A stretch of DNA of 41,201 nucleotides from Pantoea anthophila. GTDB taxonomy: Bacteria > Pseudomonadota > Gammaproteobacteria > Enterobacterales > Enterobacteriaceae. Shown in pieces: positions 33,497-40,709 of the stretch. The DNA is taken from the NCBI RefSeq assembly GCF_006494375.1, contig NZ_VHIZ01000058.1:1-41201 (forward strand), given 5' to 3'. Made by a program: the position numbers and the translations under genes. The notes under the pieces are model-generated. The model was not told the DNA's origin. It saw only the letters and a list, made by a program, of their open reading frames with translations, and did not search any database. How positions within the stretch are numbered: the first letter of the stretch is position 1; each line of letters opens with the position of its first letter.

Positions 33497-33543
33497 AACG
33501 CATCGTTTCGGATGCTCAGAGCCCACCTTACAGACTTATTATA

Positions 33544-34188
33544 TTATTTGTTTCTTGCACGAATTTTAGCAAAGGCATTCAGGCTAAAACGATATTCTGG
33601 CTGGAACCATGAACGACCGTAGTAGCAGTAAATCAGCATGCGAATAGACGCCATCGCCAGATAACCCCAGATTGCACATAATACGGAAGGTGTCAGCCAG
33701 ACGGTAAATAAGGTCACGCCCAGTCCGGCCAGTACTGACGATGTTTCCGCAAAGGCGATACGGGTGTACTGTTTTTCGCGCTGTAATATCGCACGATAAT
33801 GCTGGCCCTGTGGAATAATAATAAAGACCACTGAGACCATCTGCAGCATTAATGCCAGCTCGGGCTGATCAAACAGGTTACTGAGCAGATGGCTGCCAGA
33901 AAAGAGCAGGCTAAATATTGCCACACCCACCAGGACATTTCCCCAGTAAAGGATGGACAGATCATTGATCGAGAGCATGCAGCGGCGGATCAGTGAGTTT
34001 GAGAAGCCACGATCGGCCAGCGTATCGATAGCCAGCAGAGCAATCACGGCGATCGCCAGCAGGTTCAGTTCGTTTGCCTGCAGAATCTGCGCCAGCAACG
34101 AAAGCTGCAGAACGCCGATGCCAATAATTTTAATGGAAGAGAGCAGAGACCATTTTGCGCTATTAAGACTGCTTTCGCGTATTGCCAT
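33544..34188 (-). CDS. WzxC-like polysaccharide flippase, half-length
   Basis: A 214-residue membrane protein resembling the N-terminal half of WzxC-type MATE-like lipid-linked saccharide flippases (normally about 490 residues). Matching landmarks are the start (REssLNSAKWS), DTLADRGFSNSLIRR, LYWGNVLVG and VVFIIIPQGQHYRAILQRE. About six membrane segments are seen, then the frame stops shortly after FSLNAFAKIRA, where full-length proteins enter the second bundle. No further flippase sequence is found before the terminator. It could be a decayed gene or a genuine half-transporter. The start chosen follows homology; a TTG 19 codons earlier is in frame. No polysaccharide genes are nearby. Confidence 0.7.
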   Translation of the reverse strand: MAIRESSLNSAKWSLLSSIKIIGIGVLQLSLLAQILQANELNLLAIAVIALLAIDTLADRGFSNSLIRRCMLSINDLSILYWGNVLVGVAIFSLLFSGSHLLSNLFDQPELALMLQMVSVVFIIIPQGQHYRAILQREKQYTRIAFAETSSVLAGLGVTLFTVWLTPSVLCAIWGYLAMASIRMLIYCYYGRSWFQPEYRFSLNAFAKIRARNK

Positions 34189-34310
34189 AATATACTCGTT
34201 AGAGTCCGGCGACTCTGTGAGAATGTTGTCTTTGTGCAACGGCAAGAGATGATTGCTGTGACACCGTTAATGAGTGCAATTCTTTCTGAGCGGAGTCCTG
34301 GAGAAATTTA

Positions 34311-34650
34311 TCAGGCTTGCCCTGTTATTATGTGCTGCTTTAAATAATCCTGGAAAGTATCCCTGGTAAAGTCCCTGTTTCGTGTCATGGCGGAATTCCC
34401 TGCTATCACAAAGAATTCCGCCAGATCACGAATAAATCCTGTTGTTGTTTTATATTCTCCTGCCAGCATCCTTGCGGCAAACTCAACGCTTTCATTTAAC
34501 GATGCGCTGAGCGCTCCATGACTTTTTACTGCTTTATCATTATGGGTATTGCTGTGTGTGAAATGATTTATACATTGTTTTATTTAATTTAACACCATAA
34601 GAAAATTCTGATAACGGGGCCACAGAAATAAATGGTTTCACTTTGTGCAT
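34311..34650 (-). pseudogene. Frameshifted unknown gene (about 110 codons in two frames)
   Basis: On the minus strand an ATG at 34650 (also GTG 34641) opens MHKVKPFISVAPLSEFSYGV and stops at 34540. The +1 frame then stays open for more than 75 codons to a TGA at 34311, reading protein-like sequence (for example LNESVEFAARMLAGEYKTTT and DFTRDTFQDYLKQHIITG). That second frame has no early start codon, so it looks like the continuation of the first. The frames overlap across a CACACACA run (34553-34560); loss of one CA unit there would explain the break. I do not recognise the family. It may be a pseudogene, a slippage-controlled gene or a sequencing error. Confidence 0.5.
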
Positions 34651-34949
34651 GATAAATATTAAATCTTCAGCGGTGGCATAATAAACGCCGATTAAGGATT
34701 AATGTGTGCAGGAAACAATCAAAACATGCAGGAGACAATAAAAGCCCTGAAATCCCGGGGAATCCCTGCTTCTGACAGGGTTTTCCCAGGAATTTTCCTG
34801 GAAGGGAAGCTTAAGCAGGGTTGTTACTAATGGTGAAGGCGCGGTCACCAATCAGATAAGTGCTTTATGCTTTATCCGCGCAAATTTTTCTGTTTTTTTC
34901 ATTACCGGCCAGCCATAACTACAGCAAGAAATCGCGCTAAGTTATTGAT
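34651..34949. other. AT-rich spacer before the SRPBCC gene
   Basis: About 300 bp without a gene. It contains two near-identical short segments, TGCAGGAAACAAT and TGCAGGAGACAAT, about 20 bp apart near 34706-34740, and a short hairpin CCCTG/CAGGG followed by TTTT near 34765-34785. Neither is assigned a function. Confidence 0.4.
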
Positions 34950-35345
34950 TTACTGAGTCAGCAAATGATTGAGTTTTTCCAGATCGTTGCTAACCCATTC
35001 AATATCCTGCTTAAATTTCTCATCAGAGGTAAATGGCTGGCGATAGACTGTCACCATCACTTCGGCGCCCTGTTCATTCGCTATCACGCGCATAGGCACG
35101 TAAATCTCTCTGCCAGAGCCGCTATCAATCCAGTGATCCATCACACCAAACGGATTATGGGGCGAGAAACGGAGCTTCACATTTCCCTGCGGGCCTTTAG
35201 CACGCCAGCGATTGCCATCAGGTTCTAACGCGCTGTGCGTCAGGCCGGAAGCCCACTTAGGAAAAAATTCGGGCTTCCAGATGGTTTCATAGAGATCTAA
35301 CCAGTGGCGCGGAATCGTCAGGCTCAGCGTGCGCGAGGAGAGCAT
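34950..35345 (-). CDS. SRPBCC (START/polyketide cyclase-like) family protein
   Basis: A 131-residue soluble protein with the composition and pattern of the SRPBCC ligand-binding fold: a long beta-rich middle (NRWRAKGPQGNVKLRFS, GSGREIYVPMRVIANEQGAEV) and a C-terminal helix (KFKQDIEWVSNDLEKLNHLL). The N-terminal SLTIPRHWLDLYETIWKPE is typical of coenzyme Q-binding or cyclase-like members. The natural ligand cannot be told. The ATG at 35345 has GGAGG 6 nt upstream, so I prefer it to the in-frame start 10 codons earlier. It stands alone on the strand. Confidence 0.75.
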   Translation of the reverse strand: MLSSRTLSLTIPRHWLDLYETIWKPEFFPKWASGLTHSALEPDGNRWRAKGPQGNVKLRFSPHNPFGVMDHWIDSGSGREIYVPMRVIANEQGAEVMVTVYRQPFTSDEKFKQDIEWVSNDLEKLNHLLTQ

Positions 35346-35448
35346 ATAACCTCCGGGGGAGAAGCAAAAATGCATTAAAGCACGGCCACCGGTATGTTAA
35401 AACGTTGTAACGACAGAAGTGTGGTGCTGGCAGGGTTTCGTACAGGGC

Positions 35449-35473
35449 GCAGACAGCGTAAGGCGCTGTCTGC
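35449..35473. other. Hairpin after the D-amino acid enzyme gene
   Basis: GCAGACAGCG at 35449-35458 pairs perfectly with CGCTGTCTGC at 35464-35473 across a 5-nt loop, 8 nt beyond the stop of the minus-strand gene. There is no T run. Probably a 3' stabilising or Rho-independent-like element. Confidence 0.45.
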
Positions 35474-35480
35474 AACAGAT

Positions 35481-36623
35481 TCAGATGAAGTTACCGCGCG
35501 CAGACACCGCCTGCTCTTCACTCTGGCCGGTGGCGTGACGCAGAACAAAGCCATCTGACTGGGCCATTACGGCGCAACTGTGATTGGGGAAAATGCGCAG
35601 CAGCGTGCCGACTTCAGGGCGATGATGCTGATAAAGCAGGAACCCATGTTCTTCCGATAGTTTCGTAACCTCATAGGTCTGACCTGCTTCATCCACGGCA
35701 ATGCCAAAGCCGCTGGCATTGGTGCCGTGCGGCCCTTTATCCGAACTCAGCATTTTTGATCCTGCATCCACAATCACAAAGTGATCGTTCACCGCGACCA
35801 CACGGGTAATCACGCTCATTGCCAGCTGATCGACGCAGCTTAAACCAAGACGGCAGGCTGTCAGGTCCAGCAGGGCATAATTGCCGGACCGGATTTCCCT
35901 GGTGCCGGGCGCAATATCTGCCGCCAGCGCGGTCGGGGTTGAGCCGACAGAAACAGGGCAGTCGTTAAACCCGGCAGCCTGCAACTTTAACTGCAGCCGC
36001 TGCATCAGGGCCATTTCCTGTCGGGCAATCTCAGCAATGGCCGTGGCATGACCGGCACCATAAGCGTGACCGGCATGCGACACCAGTCCGGCAAAACGTA
36101 ACCCTTTATCCCGCAACGCCTGCGCTATCTCCACAGCTTCATCGCTCTCAGGATTGACGCCAATCCGGTGTAAACCGACATCAACTTTAATCGCCACCGC
36201 CAGTTCGCATTGCGGTTGCTGCTGCCAGGCCGCAGCTATCGCCTCCACACCCTGCAGTCTGTCCGCAATCAGTGTGACTTTCGCCTGGTACTGCACGGCG
36301 AGACGCAGTAATTCTGCCACGCTCTGTGGTTGCACCACCGGATAGGCTAACAGCAGATCGCGAATGCCACCCTGAATGAAGGTGATGCCTTCGCTGGGTT
36401 TAGAAACGGTGACGCCCTGTGCGCCGAGCGCAAGCTGCTGCTGAGCAATCCAGACGCTTTTATGCGTTTTGATATGAGGGCGAAGTGCAACGCCGGCCGC
36501 CTGTGCTTTTTGCTGCATCTGCTGCAGGTTCTGCTCCAGTCGCGCTGCATCCACTTCAATATAGGGGGTGAGACGGTCATCAATCAGCGGACGCTGCCAC
36601 TGCTGTTTATCGTTGATATCCAT
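35481..36623 (-). CDS. Metal- and PLP-dependent D-serine dehydratase/D-threonine aldolase family enzyme
   Basis: A 380-residue fold-type III (alanine-racemase-like) PLP enzyme. The PLP lysine lies in RPHIKTHK (near residue 52), and the barrel continues with VKVDVGLHRIG, SHAGHAYG and SVGSTPTAL. The C-terminal PNHSCAV supplies the His and Cys that bind the metal (zinc or manganese) in this family, and EEHG is also conserved. It should dehydrate a D-hydroxy amino acid to an oxo acid or cleave it to glycine and an aldehyde. Sequence alone cannot choose between D-serine, D-threonine and D-3-hydroxyaspartate. No regulator or transporter gene adjoins it. Confidence 0.85.
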   Translation of the reverse strand: MDINDKQQWQRPLIDDRLTPYIEVDAARLEQNLQQMQQKAQAAGVALRPHIKTHKSVWIAQQQLALGAQGVTVSKPSEGITFIQGGIRDLLLAYPVVQPQSVAELLRLAVQYQAKVTLIADRLQGVEAIAAAWQQQPQCELAVAIKVDVGLHRIGVNPESDEAVEIAQALRDKGLRFAGLVSHAGHAYGAGHATAIAEIARQEMALMQRLQLKLQAAGFNDCPVSVGSTPTALAADIAPGTREIRSGNYALLDLTACRLGLSCVDQLAMSVITRVVAVNDHFVIVDAGSKMLSSDKGPHGTNASGFGIAVDEAGQTYEVTKLSEEHGFLLYQHHRPEVGTLLRIFPNHSCAVMAQSDGFVLRHATGQSEEQAVSARGNFI

Positions 36624-36801
36624 ATGAAGGTCCGGCCTTGAGGTAATAAGGGTGTTTATGATTGCTGAATTAACGATCTGATACCAGTCTGCCCACTCGC
36701 CGCGTGAGTCCGGACAGCAGGAATGGCAGGAACAGGTTAAGCAAAGCCCGACAGGGAACCGGAAGAAGGCGCGAACGCCAGACCGCAGGAAGGAGAAGCT
36801 G

Positions 36802-36833
36802 AAAAAATAAAGCAGGCGCGTGGCCTGCTTTAT
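36802..36833 (-). terminator. lpxP terminator
   Basis: A perfect 10-bp stem (ATAAAGCAGG at 36807-36816 with CCTGCTTTAT at 36824-36833) and a 7-nt loop are followed on the minus strand by a T run, 8 nt after the lpxP stop. Confidence 0.85.
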
Positions 36834-36841
36834 CCGTTAAT

Positions 36842-37765
36842 TCAGACGTAGAGCGATGCTTCGCCCGGTGGCCGGGTTTTGAAGCGACGATGCAGCCAGA
36901 GATACTGCTCGGGCGCTCGCAGGATCTGATTCTCAATGACTTTATTCATATAAGCCGCTGCCGCTGCCTCATCCGTATGCGGGTAGTTTTCCAGCATCGG
37001 TTCAATGATCAGGTGGTAGCCATAATTATCGGGATTACGGATCAGCATAATCGGCACCATCGCGGGCTTCGCCAGACGCGACAGGACAAATGTCCCATTG
37101 GTGGTGGCGGCTTTTTCTACCGCAAACAGTGGCGCAAAGGTGCTGCCTTTAGGGCCGTAATCCTGGTCCGGTGCGAACCAGACTGATTCACCCTGTTTCA
37201 GTGCATGCACCATACCGCGCAGGTCGCGACGGTCGATCATCGCTTTGTTTGAGCGCATCCGACCCCGGGTCTGTACATACTCCATTGCCTGATTGTTATG
37301 CGGGCGATACATCGCCATCATCGGCTGGCAGAGACCGCTGATGCGACCGCCCAGTTCCAGCGACATAAAGTGCACGCCAATCAGCATCACACCACGCTTT
37401 TCGTTCTGCGCCGCATGAAGATTTGCCATCCCGGTGACATTAAACAGACGCCTTACGGCACGATCCGACCAGAACCAGGCTATACCGGTTTCTGCCAGTG
37501 CCATGCCCAGTGAGGCAAAATTGCCGGCGATCATCGCCTCTGTTTTTTCTTCACTGATGCCCGGAAAGCAGAGTTCAATATTCCGGCGGGTGATGCGCTC
37601 GCGGCGCTGCAGGAAATGACGGGAGATCTTGCCTGCACCGGCACCCAGACGCATAAGAAGAGGGTAGGGAAGCTGGACGATGAGCCACAGCACACTAAGA
37701 CCAAACCAGGTAAACCAATAACGCGGATGCAGCAGCGAGCTGCTAAATTTTCCGGTGTTTTTCAT
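36842..37765 (-). CDS. lpxP: LpxP-type lipid A acyltransferase
   Basis: A 307-residue inner-membrane acyltransferase of the LpxL/LpxM/LpxP family that adds a secondary acyl chain to Kdo2-lipid IVA. One N-terminal membrane segment (WFGLSVLWLIVQLPYPLL) precedes the HX4E catalytic motif HFMSLE near residue 132. Segments such as CQPMMAMYRPHNNQ and VQTRGRMRSNKAMI match E. coli LpxP (palmitoleoyl transferase, cold-induced) better than LpxL. The start is M-K-N-T, with AAGG 5 nt before it; an ATG 12 nt upstream is in frame. Cold control is not visible in the sequence. Confidence 0.9.
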   Translation of the reverse strand: MKNTGKFSSSLLHPRYWFTWFGLSVLWLIVQLPYPLLMRLGAGAGKISRHFLQRRERITRRNIELCFPGISEEKTEAMIAGNFASLGMALAETGIAWFWSDRAVRRLFNVTGMANLHAAQNEKRGVMLIGVHFMSLELGGRISGLCQPMMAMYRPHNNQAMEYVQTRGRMRSNKAMIDRRDLRGMVHALKQGESVWFAPDQDYGPKGSTFAPLFAVEKAATTNGTFVLSRLAKPAMVPIMLIRNPDNYGYHLIIEPMLENYPHTDEAAAAAYMNKVIENQILRAPEQYLWLHRRFKTRPPGEASLYV

Positions 37766-38633
37766 TAAAACCTTCATGAGATAAATGGATGCATCGCATA
37801 AAGAACACTTCCATAAAGTCTCCAGGCGCTACAGCTGTACTGATTTCGACCAGCACTTTATCAAAAAGTGCCTTCAAAGAAAGGGAAACTACTGACTCCA
37901 CAGGATTGACCAGTTTCATGGAACGAGCGCATTGAGGGTGTTCAGACGGGTTTTTTGTGAAAAAGTATTTTTAATTCAGTGTATTAGGAGGCATGCTTCT
38001 GAAAGGGAAAACGTGACAAACGACCGTTCAGGAACAGTCCGGAAATGATTATTTATCTATCTTTACGAAATCCCACGGCCATTAAGCACCATGCTCCTTC
38101 TGTATGCCACTACATCTCAGCCCACCCTGTACAAAAAGTGAGTAAGCTGCCATCGCTGACGCTTACTCACTTTCCATCGAATAGGGAACTATCCGAAATT
38201 ATGAATCTGAATGGTGATTTATATAAGTAATCCATTAATTTCAATAAATTAAATTTATGGAGTGATTTATTTTTAAAATCTATGCCCATATAGCTACCCG
38301 TTAAGTTTTGTTTCCTGTAAGGGATCAGAGGCTAGAGGTACATACCTCTGCAAAGTGAATGCCGATATCACACTACCATTCATGGCTAGAAGTAAATTGT
38401 AGCTGAATTCAGATTTACGAAGAGTGATGGAAGCTGGAAAGTATCACCTTGATTCAATCCAATAGTTAACAAAGTCATTTTTCCCCGGAATTTGATAGCA
38501 CATATATTATGCGCAAGTTTTAGCACCAGGGAACCATCCTAAGAAATGAAAAACCTGAAGTCTTTTAAAGGCCTGTCCAGTTTGTACAGGGCTTAAGTAA
38601 TGAGTTACAATCAGACTATCGTAAGCCGAATGA
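37766..38633. other. Long AT-rich gene-poor region
   Basis: About 870 bp with no supported gene; a 61-codon plus-strand frame at 38045 lacks a ribosome binding site and spans the inverted repeat below. Structures seen are hairpin GCACTTT/AAAGTGC at 37853-37871, the 13-bp inverted repeat at 38135-38173, and hairpin AGAGGT/ACCTCT at 38334-38349. The drop in G+C relative to lpxP marks the start of the accessory segment that continues to the window end. No tRNA gene or integrase marks the border. Confidence 0.5.
38135..38173 (-). terminator. 13-bp perfect inverted repeat, terminator-like on the minus strand
   Basis: AAAGTGAGTAAGC at 38135-38147 pairs perfectly with GCTTACTCACTTT at 38161-38173 across a 13-nt loop. 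On the minus strand the stem is followed by a run of T (A run 38133-38137), so it could end a minus-strand transcript, for instance read-through from the DUF4225 gene or a small RNA. On the plus strand the T tract is only three. It could instead be a protein-binding palindrome. Confidence 0.5.
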
Positions 38634-38972
38634 ATGACGCTCATTATGAACAAAATGCAAATCGAAGAAATGCTTGTAAAAGAGGGGTTTACACCAAGGG
38701 AAGTCTCTGTGATACGTCAGCATGCTGAGAAAGACGGTTATCCTTATCCCTGGCTACTTTCACAGTTAAAGAAAAGATTCATAGTTGCAATGATATTAAT
38801 AGCAATCCTTCTCACAGGACTTATTTATACCATTCGCAGTGGTACACAAGAAAACCTTGTTTCGTATGTGATCACGCTTGTAGCAGGATTCGTTATTTTA
38901 TATATATTTGTACCTTTGAAACCTGCATTTAAAGCTTACAGATTTATGAAGAAACACGGTCACTCTTTATAA
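38634..38972 (+). CDS. Small two-segment membrane protein, candidate immunity protein
   Basis: A 112-residue protein that I do not recognise. A helical cytoplasmic-like N-terminus (NKMQIEEMLVKEGFTPREVS) is followed by two hydrophobic segments (VAMILIAILLTGLIYTI and YVITLVAGFVILYIFVPL) and a basic tail. Start candidates are ATG 38634, 38646 and 38655; none has a strong ribosome binding site. It converges on the DUF4225 gene with a 13-nt overlap and sits in an orphan Hcp cluster. A small polytopic protein beside a suspected membrane-acting secreted protein suggests an immunity role. That is inference from context only. Confidence 0.6.
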   Translation: MTLIMNKMQIEEMLVKEGFTPREVSVIRQHAEKDGYPYPWLLSQLKKRFIVAMILIAILLTGLIYTIRSGTQENLVSYVITLVAGFVILYIFVPLKPAFKAYRFMKKHGHSL

Positions 38973-39751
38973 GTATCAGATATTGACTTGATTGCTGATG
39001 CGTCATTATACATCTCAATAAATAGCTCTTTTCTACTCATCTCCTTAATACCACGAACATAGTCGGTATTAAGGAAATAGTAGAGACGCCATGCTTCCGG
39101 TTTCTGCACCAGACGTACAATGCCGTAGAGGGACAGAGCCAAATCCATAGAACTGTATGCCAGTTGCCCAACCTTCTGGTCAAACCCCATAAACTCAGCT
39201 GTAGCTACATAACCCTGTTTAAGTAATCCCACACTGTCAGTTTTGCCATATACAAGATTTTCAACAGATTCCTGAAAGCCATTGAGTCCATGCAGAACTA
39301 ACATAACTCCAAAGGCAGTGCCTATGATTGTCCCGGACGCAAGGGAAGCTCCAACTACAGATACACCCGCTATGACTTGCAGACCGCTTAGCACTACCCC
39401 AACGCCATTGATTACATAGCCCCATATGTCTCCATTCTTAACTACTTGTACCGAAGCATGAACCACAGCCGTTCCCGCTTTGAGCATTCTGTCCTGAATA
39501 GTGAGGTACTCATTTTCTTTTTTGAGATTTTGAATGCACTGCTGGCATTGATCATCTGTAGAATTTGAACGGATAACCTGTATTTGAGCGTTAACGAAAG
39601 CTTTAACATCATCCTGGAACTGCAATCGATTAAAGCCGTCTTTCAGATAGAGGTGAGAAAGGTGGTTAGCATTGTCGAGCAGCTGATTAGCTTCAGCATG
39701 AGCCATAGTCAGAAAGTAATCCTTAAATCGGTCTGGTTTCCAGTAGTCCAT
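38960..39751 (-). CDS. DUF4225 domain protein, candidate type VI-associated effector
   Basis: A 263-residue protein. The N-terminal half is helical and polar with two cysteines (CQQCIQNLKKENEYL). The middle (about 110-165) is glycine-rich and hydrophobic (VINGVGVVLSGLQVIAGVSV, SGTIIGTAFGVMLVLHGLNG), and the C-terminal part begins LVYGKTDSVGLL. This layout is what I know as DUF4225, a family common in enterobacteria and often near hcp or vgrG genes. Its activity is not established; membrane insertion is plausible. It is divergent from hcp (82 bp apart). No signal peptide is seen, consistent with non-Sec delivery. Confidence 0.72.
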   Translation of the reverse strand: MDYWKPDRFKDYFLTMAHAEANQLLDNANHLSHLYLKDGFNRLQFQDDVKAFVNAQIQVIRSNSTDDQCQQCIQNLKKENEYLTIQDRMLKAGTAVVHASVQVVKNGDIWGYVINGVGVVLSGLQVIAGVSVVGASLASGTIIGTAFGVMLVLHGLNGFQESVENLVYGKTDSVGLLKQGYVATAEFMGFDQKVGQLAYSSMDLALSLYGIVRLVQKPEAWRLYYFLNTDYVRGIKEMSRKELFIEMYNDASAIKSISDTYKE

Positions 39752-39833
39752 GACTGCACCTTTATGTCATCATACTTATCATTAATTTTATTTAATCATA
39801 TCCCCCTTCTCAGTGAAAGAAAAAGGACCAGCT

Positions 39834-40316
39834 ATGAGTACGGATCTCTTCTTAAAAATCGATGGCATAACAGGCGAATCGCAGGATAGTAATCACAAAG
39901 GCTGGATTGCCATTGATTCATTTACATGGGGTGCGAGTCAGCCAGGGAATATGACGATTGGTGGTGGGGGAGGTGCTGGAAAAGTTCAGTATCGTGATCT
40001 TTCCGTTCAGGCGCTGATTGATAAAGCTACTCCAGCAATCATGCGCTATGTTTCCAACGGCAAGCATATTGGCAAGGTAGAGCTTTCAGTATGTAAGGCC
40101 GGAGGAAGCCAACTCGAGTACTGCCGCATTACGCTTGAAGATGTGCTTATCACTAACGTAATTTTCAATGGCACTACTAACCGGGACCTGATTGGCGTTT
40201 CATATCAGTTCCAGGCATCAAAGGTAAAAACACAATATTGGGAGCAATCAGCAAGCGGTGGCAAAGGTGCAGAAACCCAGTCAGGCTGGGACATTAAATC
40301 AAACAAAGAATTATGA
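39834..40316 (+). CDS. hcp: Hcp1-family type VI secretion tube protein
   Basis: A 160-residue Hcp, typical of Enterobacterales, which forms hexameric rings of the secretion tube and can carry small effectors. Signatures are KIDGITGESQDSNHKGWI, SFTWGASQPG, the glycine loop GGGGGAGK, the KVELSVCKAGG strand, and the C-terminal QYWEQSASGGKGAETQSGWD. The ATG at 39834 has AAGGA 7 nt upstream. No other structural type VI genes lie in the window, so this is an orphan hcp whose machine must be encoded elsewhere. Confidence 0.96.
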   Translation: MSTDLFLKIDGITGESQDSNHKGWIAIDSFTWGASQPGNMTIGGGGGAGKVQYRDLSVQALIDKATPAIMRYVSNGKHIGKVELSVCKAGGSQLEYCRITLEDVLITNVIFNGTTNRDLIGVSYQFQASKVKTQYWEQSASGGKGAETQSGWDIKSNKEL

Positions 40317-40408
40317 TGAAAAGACAGGCCTGAATGGCTTTAGTAACTGACTTATTGCCCAGCAAAAGCAGAAGATTCAGGTGAGCCCAATCATAATTTT
40401 TTAGAATA

Positions 40409-40430
40409 AACGCCCGTTTTTCAGGGCGTT
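40409..40430. terminator. Weak hairpin after hcp
   Basis: AACGCCC (40409-40415) pairs with GGGCGTT (40424-40430) across an 8-nt loop containing five T, about 90 nt after the hcp stop. Neither side has a good T tract following the stem, so termination is uncertain. Confidence 0.4.
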
Positions 40431-40556
40431 ATCAGATGTATTAGATGTTTAAGGAACTTACTCGATATTCTGAATCTAAATGTTAAAATAAATTTAATGC
40501 TTTGTTTATAAAGGGATTTGTCTATGTCTGAAAATATTTGGCACACCTTATGGTAC

Positions 40557-40692
40557 AAAAAAACCACGATGAATGGTGTAGTGTGTGCGAACTTCCGCCA
40601 ACTAAGGGCAAAGATGGTCTTTCACCCTTAGTTGAAGCAGTATATGGGATCACCGCCGCCGGTCATGAGACCGTGAAGCCATTCATCGTGGC
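40557..40692 (-). ncRNA. Structured non-coding RNA candidate directly downstream of the right-edge gene
   Basis: The minus strand folds by eye into a closed RNA of about 135 nt. The closing stem is a perfect 13 bp: CCACGATGAATGG (40691-40679) with CCATTCATCGTGG (40576-40564), followed at once by seven T (A run 40557-40563). Inside are a 5-bp hairpin CGGTC/GACCG with loop TCAT (40673-40660) and a hairpin with a perfect 10-bp stem, CAACTAAGGG (40634-40625) with CCCTTAGTTG (40608-40599), extended by AAAG/CTTT. Between the latter and the 3' closing strand lies the apparently unpaired UUCGCACACACUACA (ACACAC at 40586-40581). It starts about 18 nt after the stop of the right-edge gene on the same strand. 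Such a layout resembles RNAs of retrons and defence reverse transcriptases. The 5' end is unknown, and it may also act as the gene's terminator. Confidence 0.68.
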
Positions 40693-40709
40693 ATAGAAAA
40701 AGTATCCTA

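Noticed and set aside
33148..33503. Two overlapping minus-strand frames of 104 and 116 codons
   Set aside because: Low-complexity Ser/Pro/Arg composition, no ribosome binding site, overlap with the flippase terminator.
37994..38017. Seven-codon leader-like frame after AGGAGG
   Set aside because: The ribosome binding site is only 1 nt from the ATG and no regulated gene follows closely.
38045..38230. 61-codon plus-strand frame
   Set aside because: No ribosome binding site, no family, and it runs through the 13-bp inverted repeat.
40564..40691. Invertible DNA segment bounded by 13-bp inverted repeats
   Set aside because: No recombinase gene is seen, and the internal hairpins plus the T run after the stem fit an RNA structure better.
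40524..40696. Two short plus-strand frames (MSENIWHTLWYK... with a good ribosome binding site, and a 48-codon frame with a CxxC motif) that could be one gene broken at an A7 tract
   Set aside because: They lie exactly antisense to the structured RNA; the A7 tract is the U7 end of that RNA and the inverted repeats explain the sequence better than coding does.
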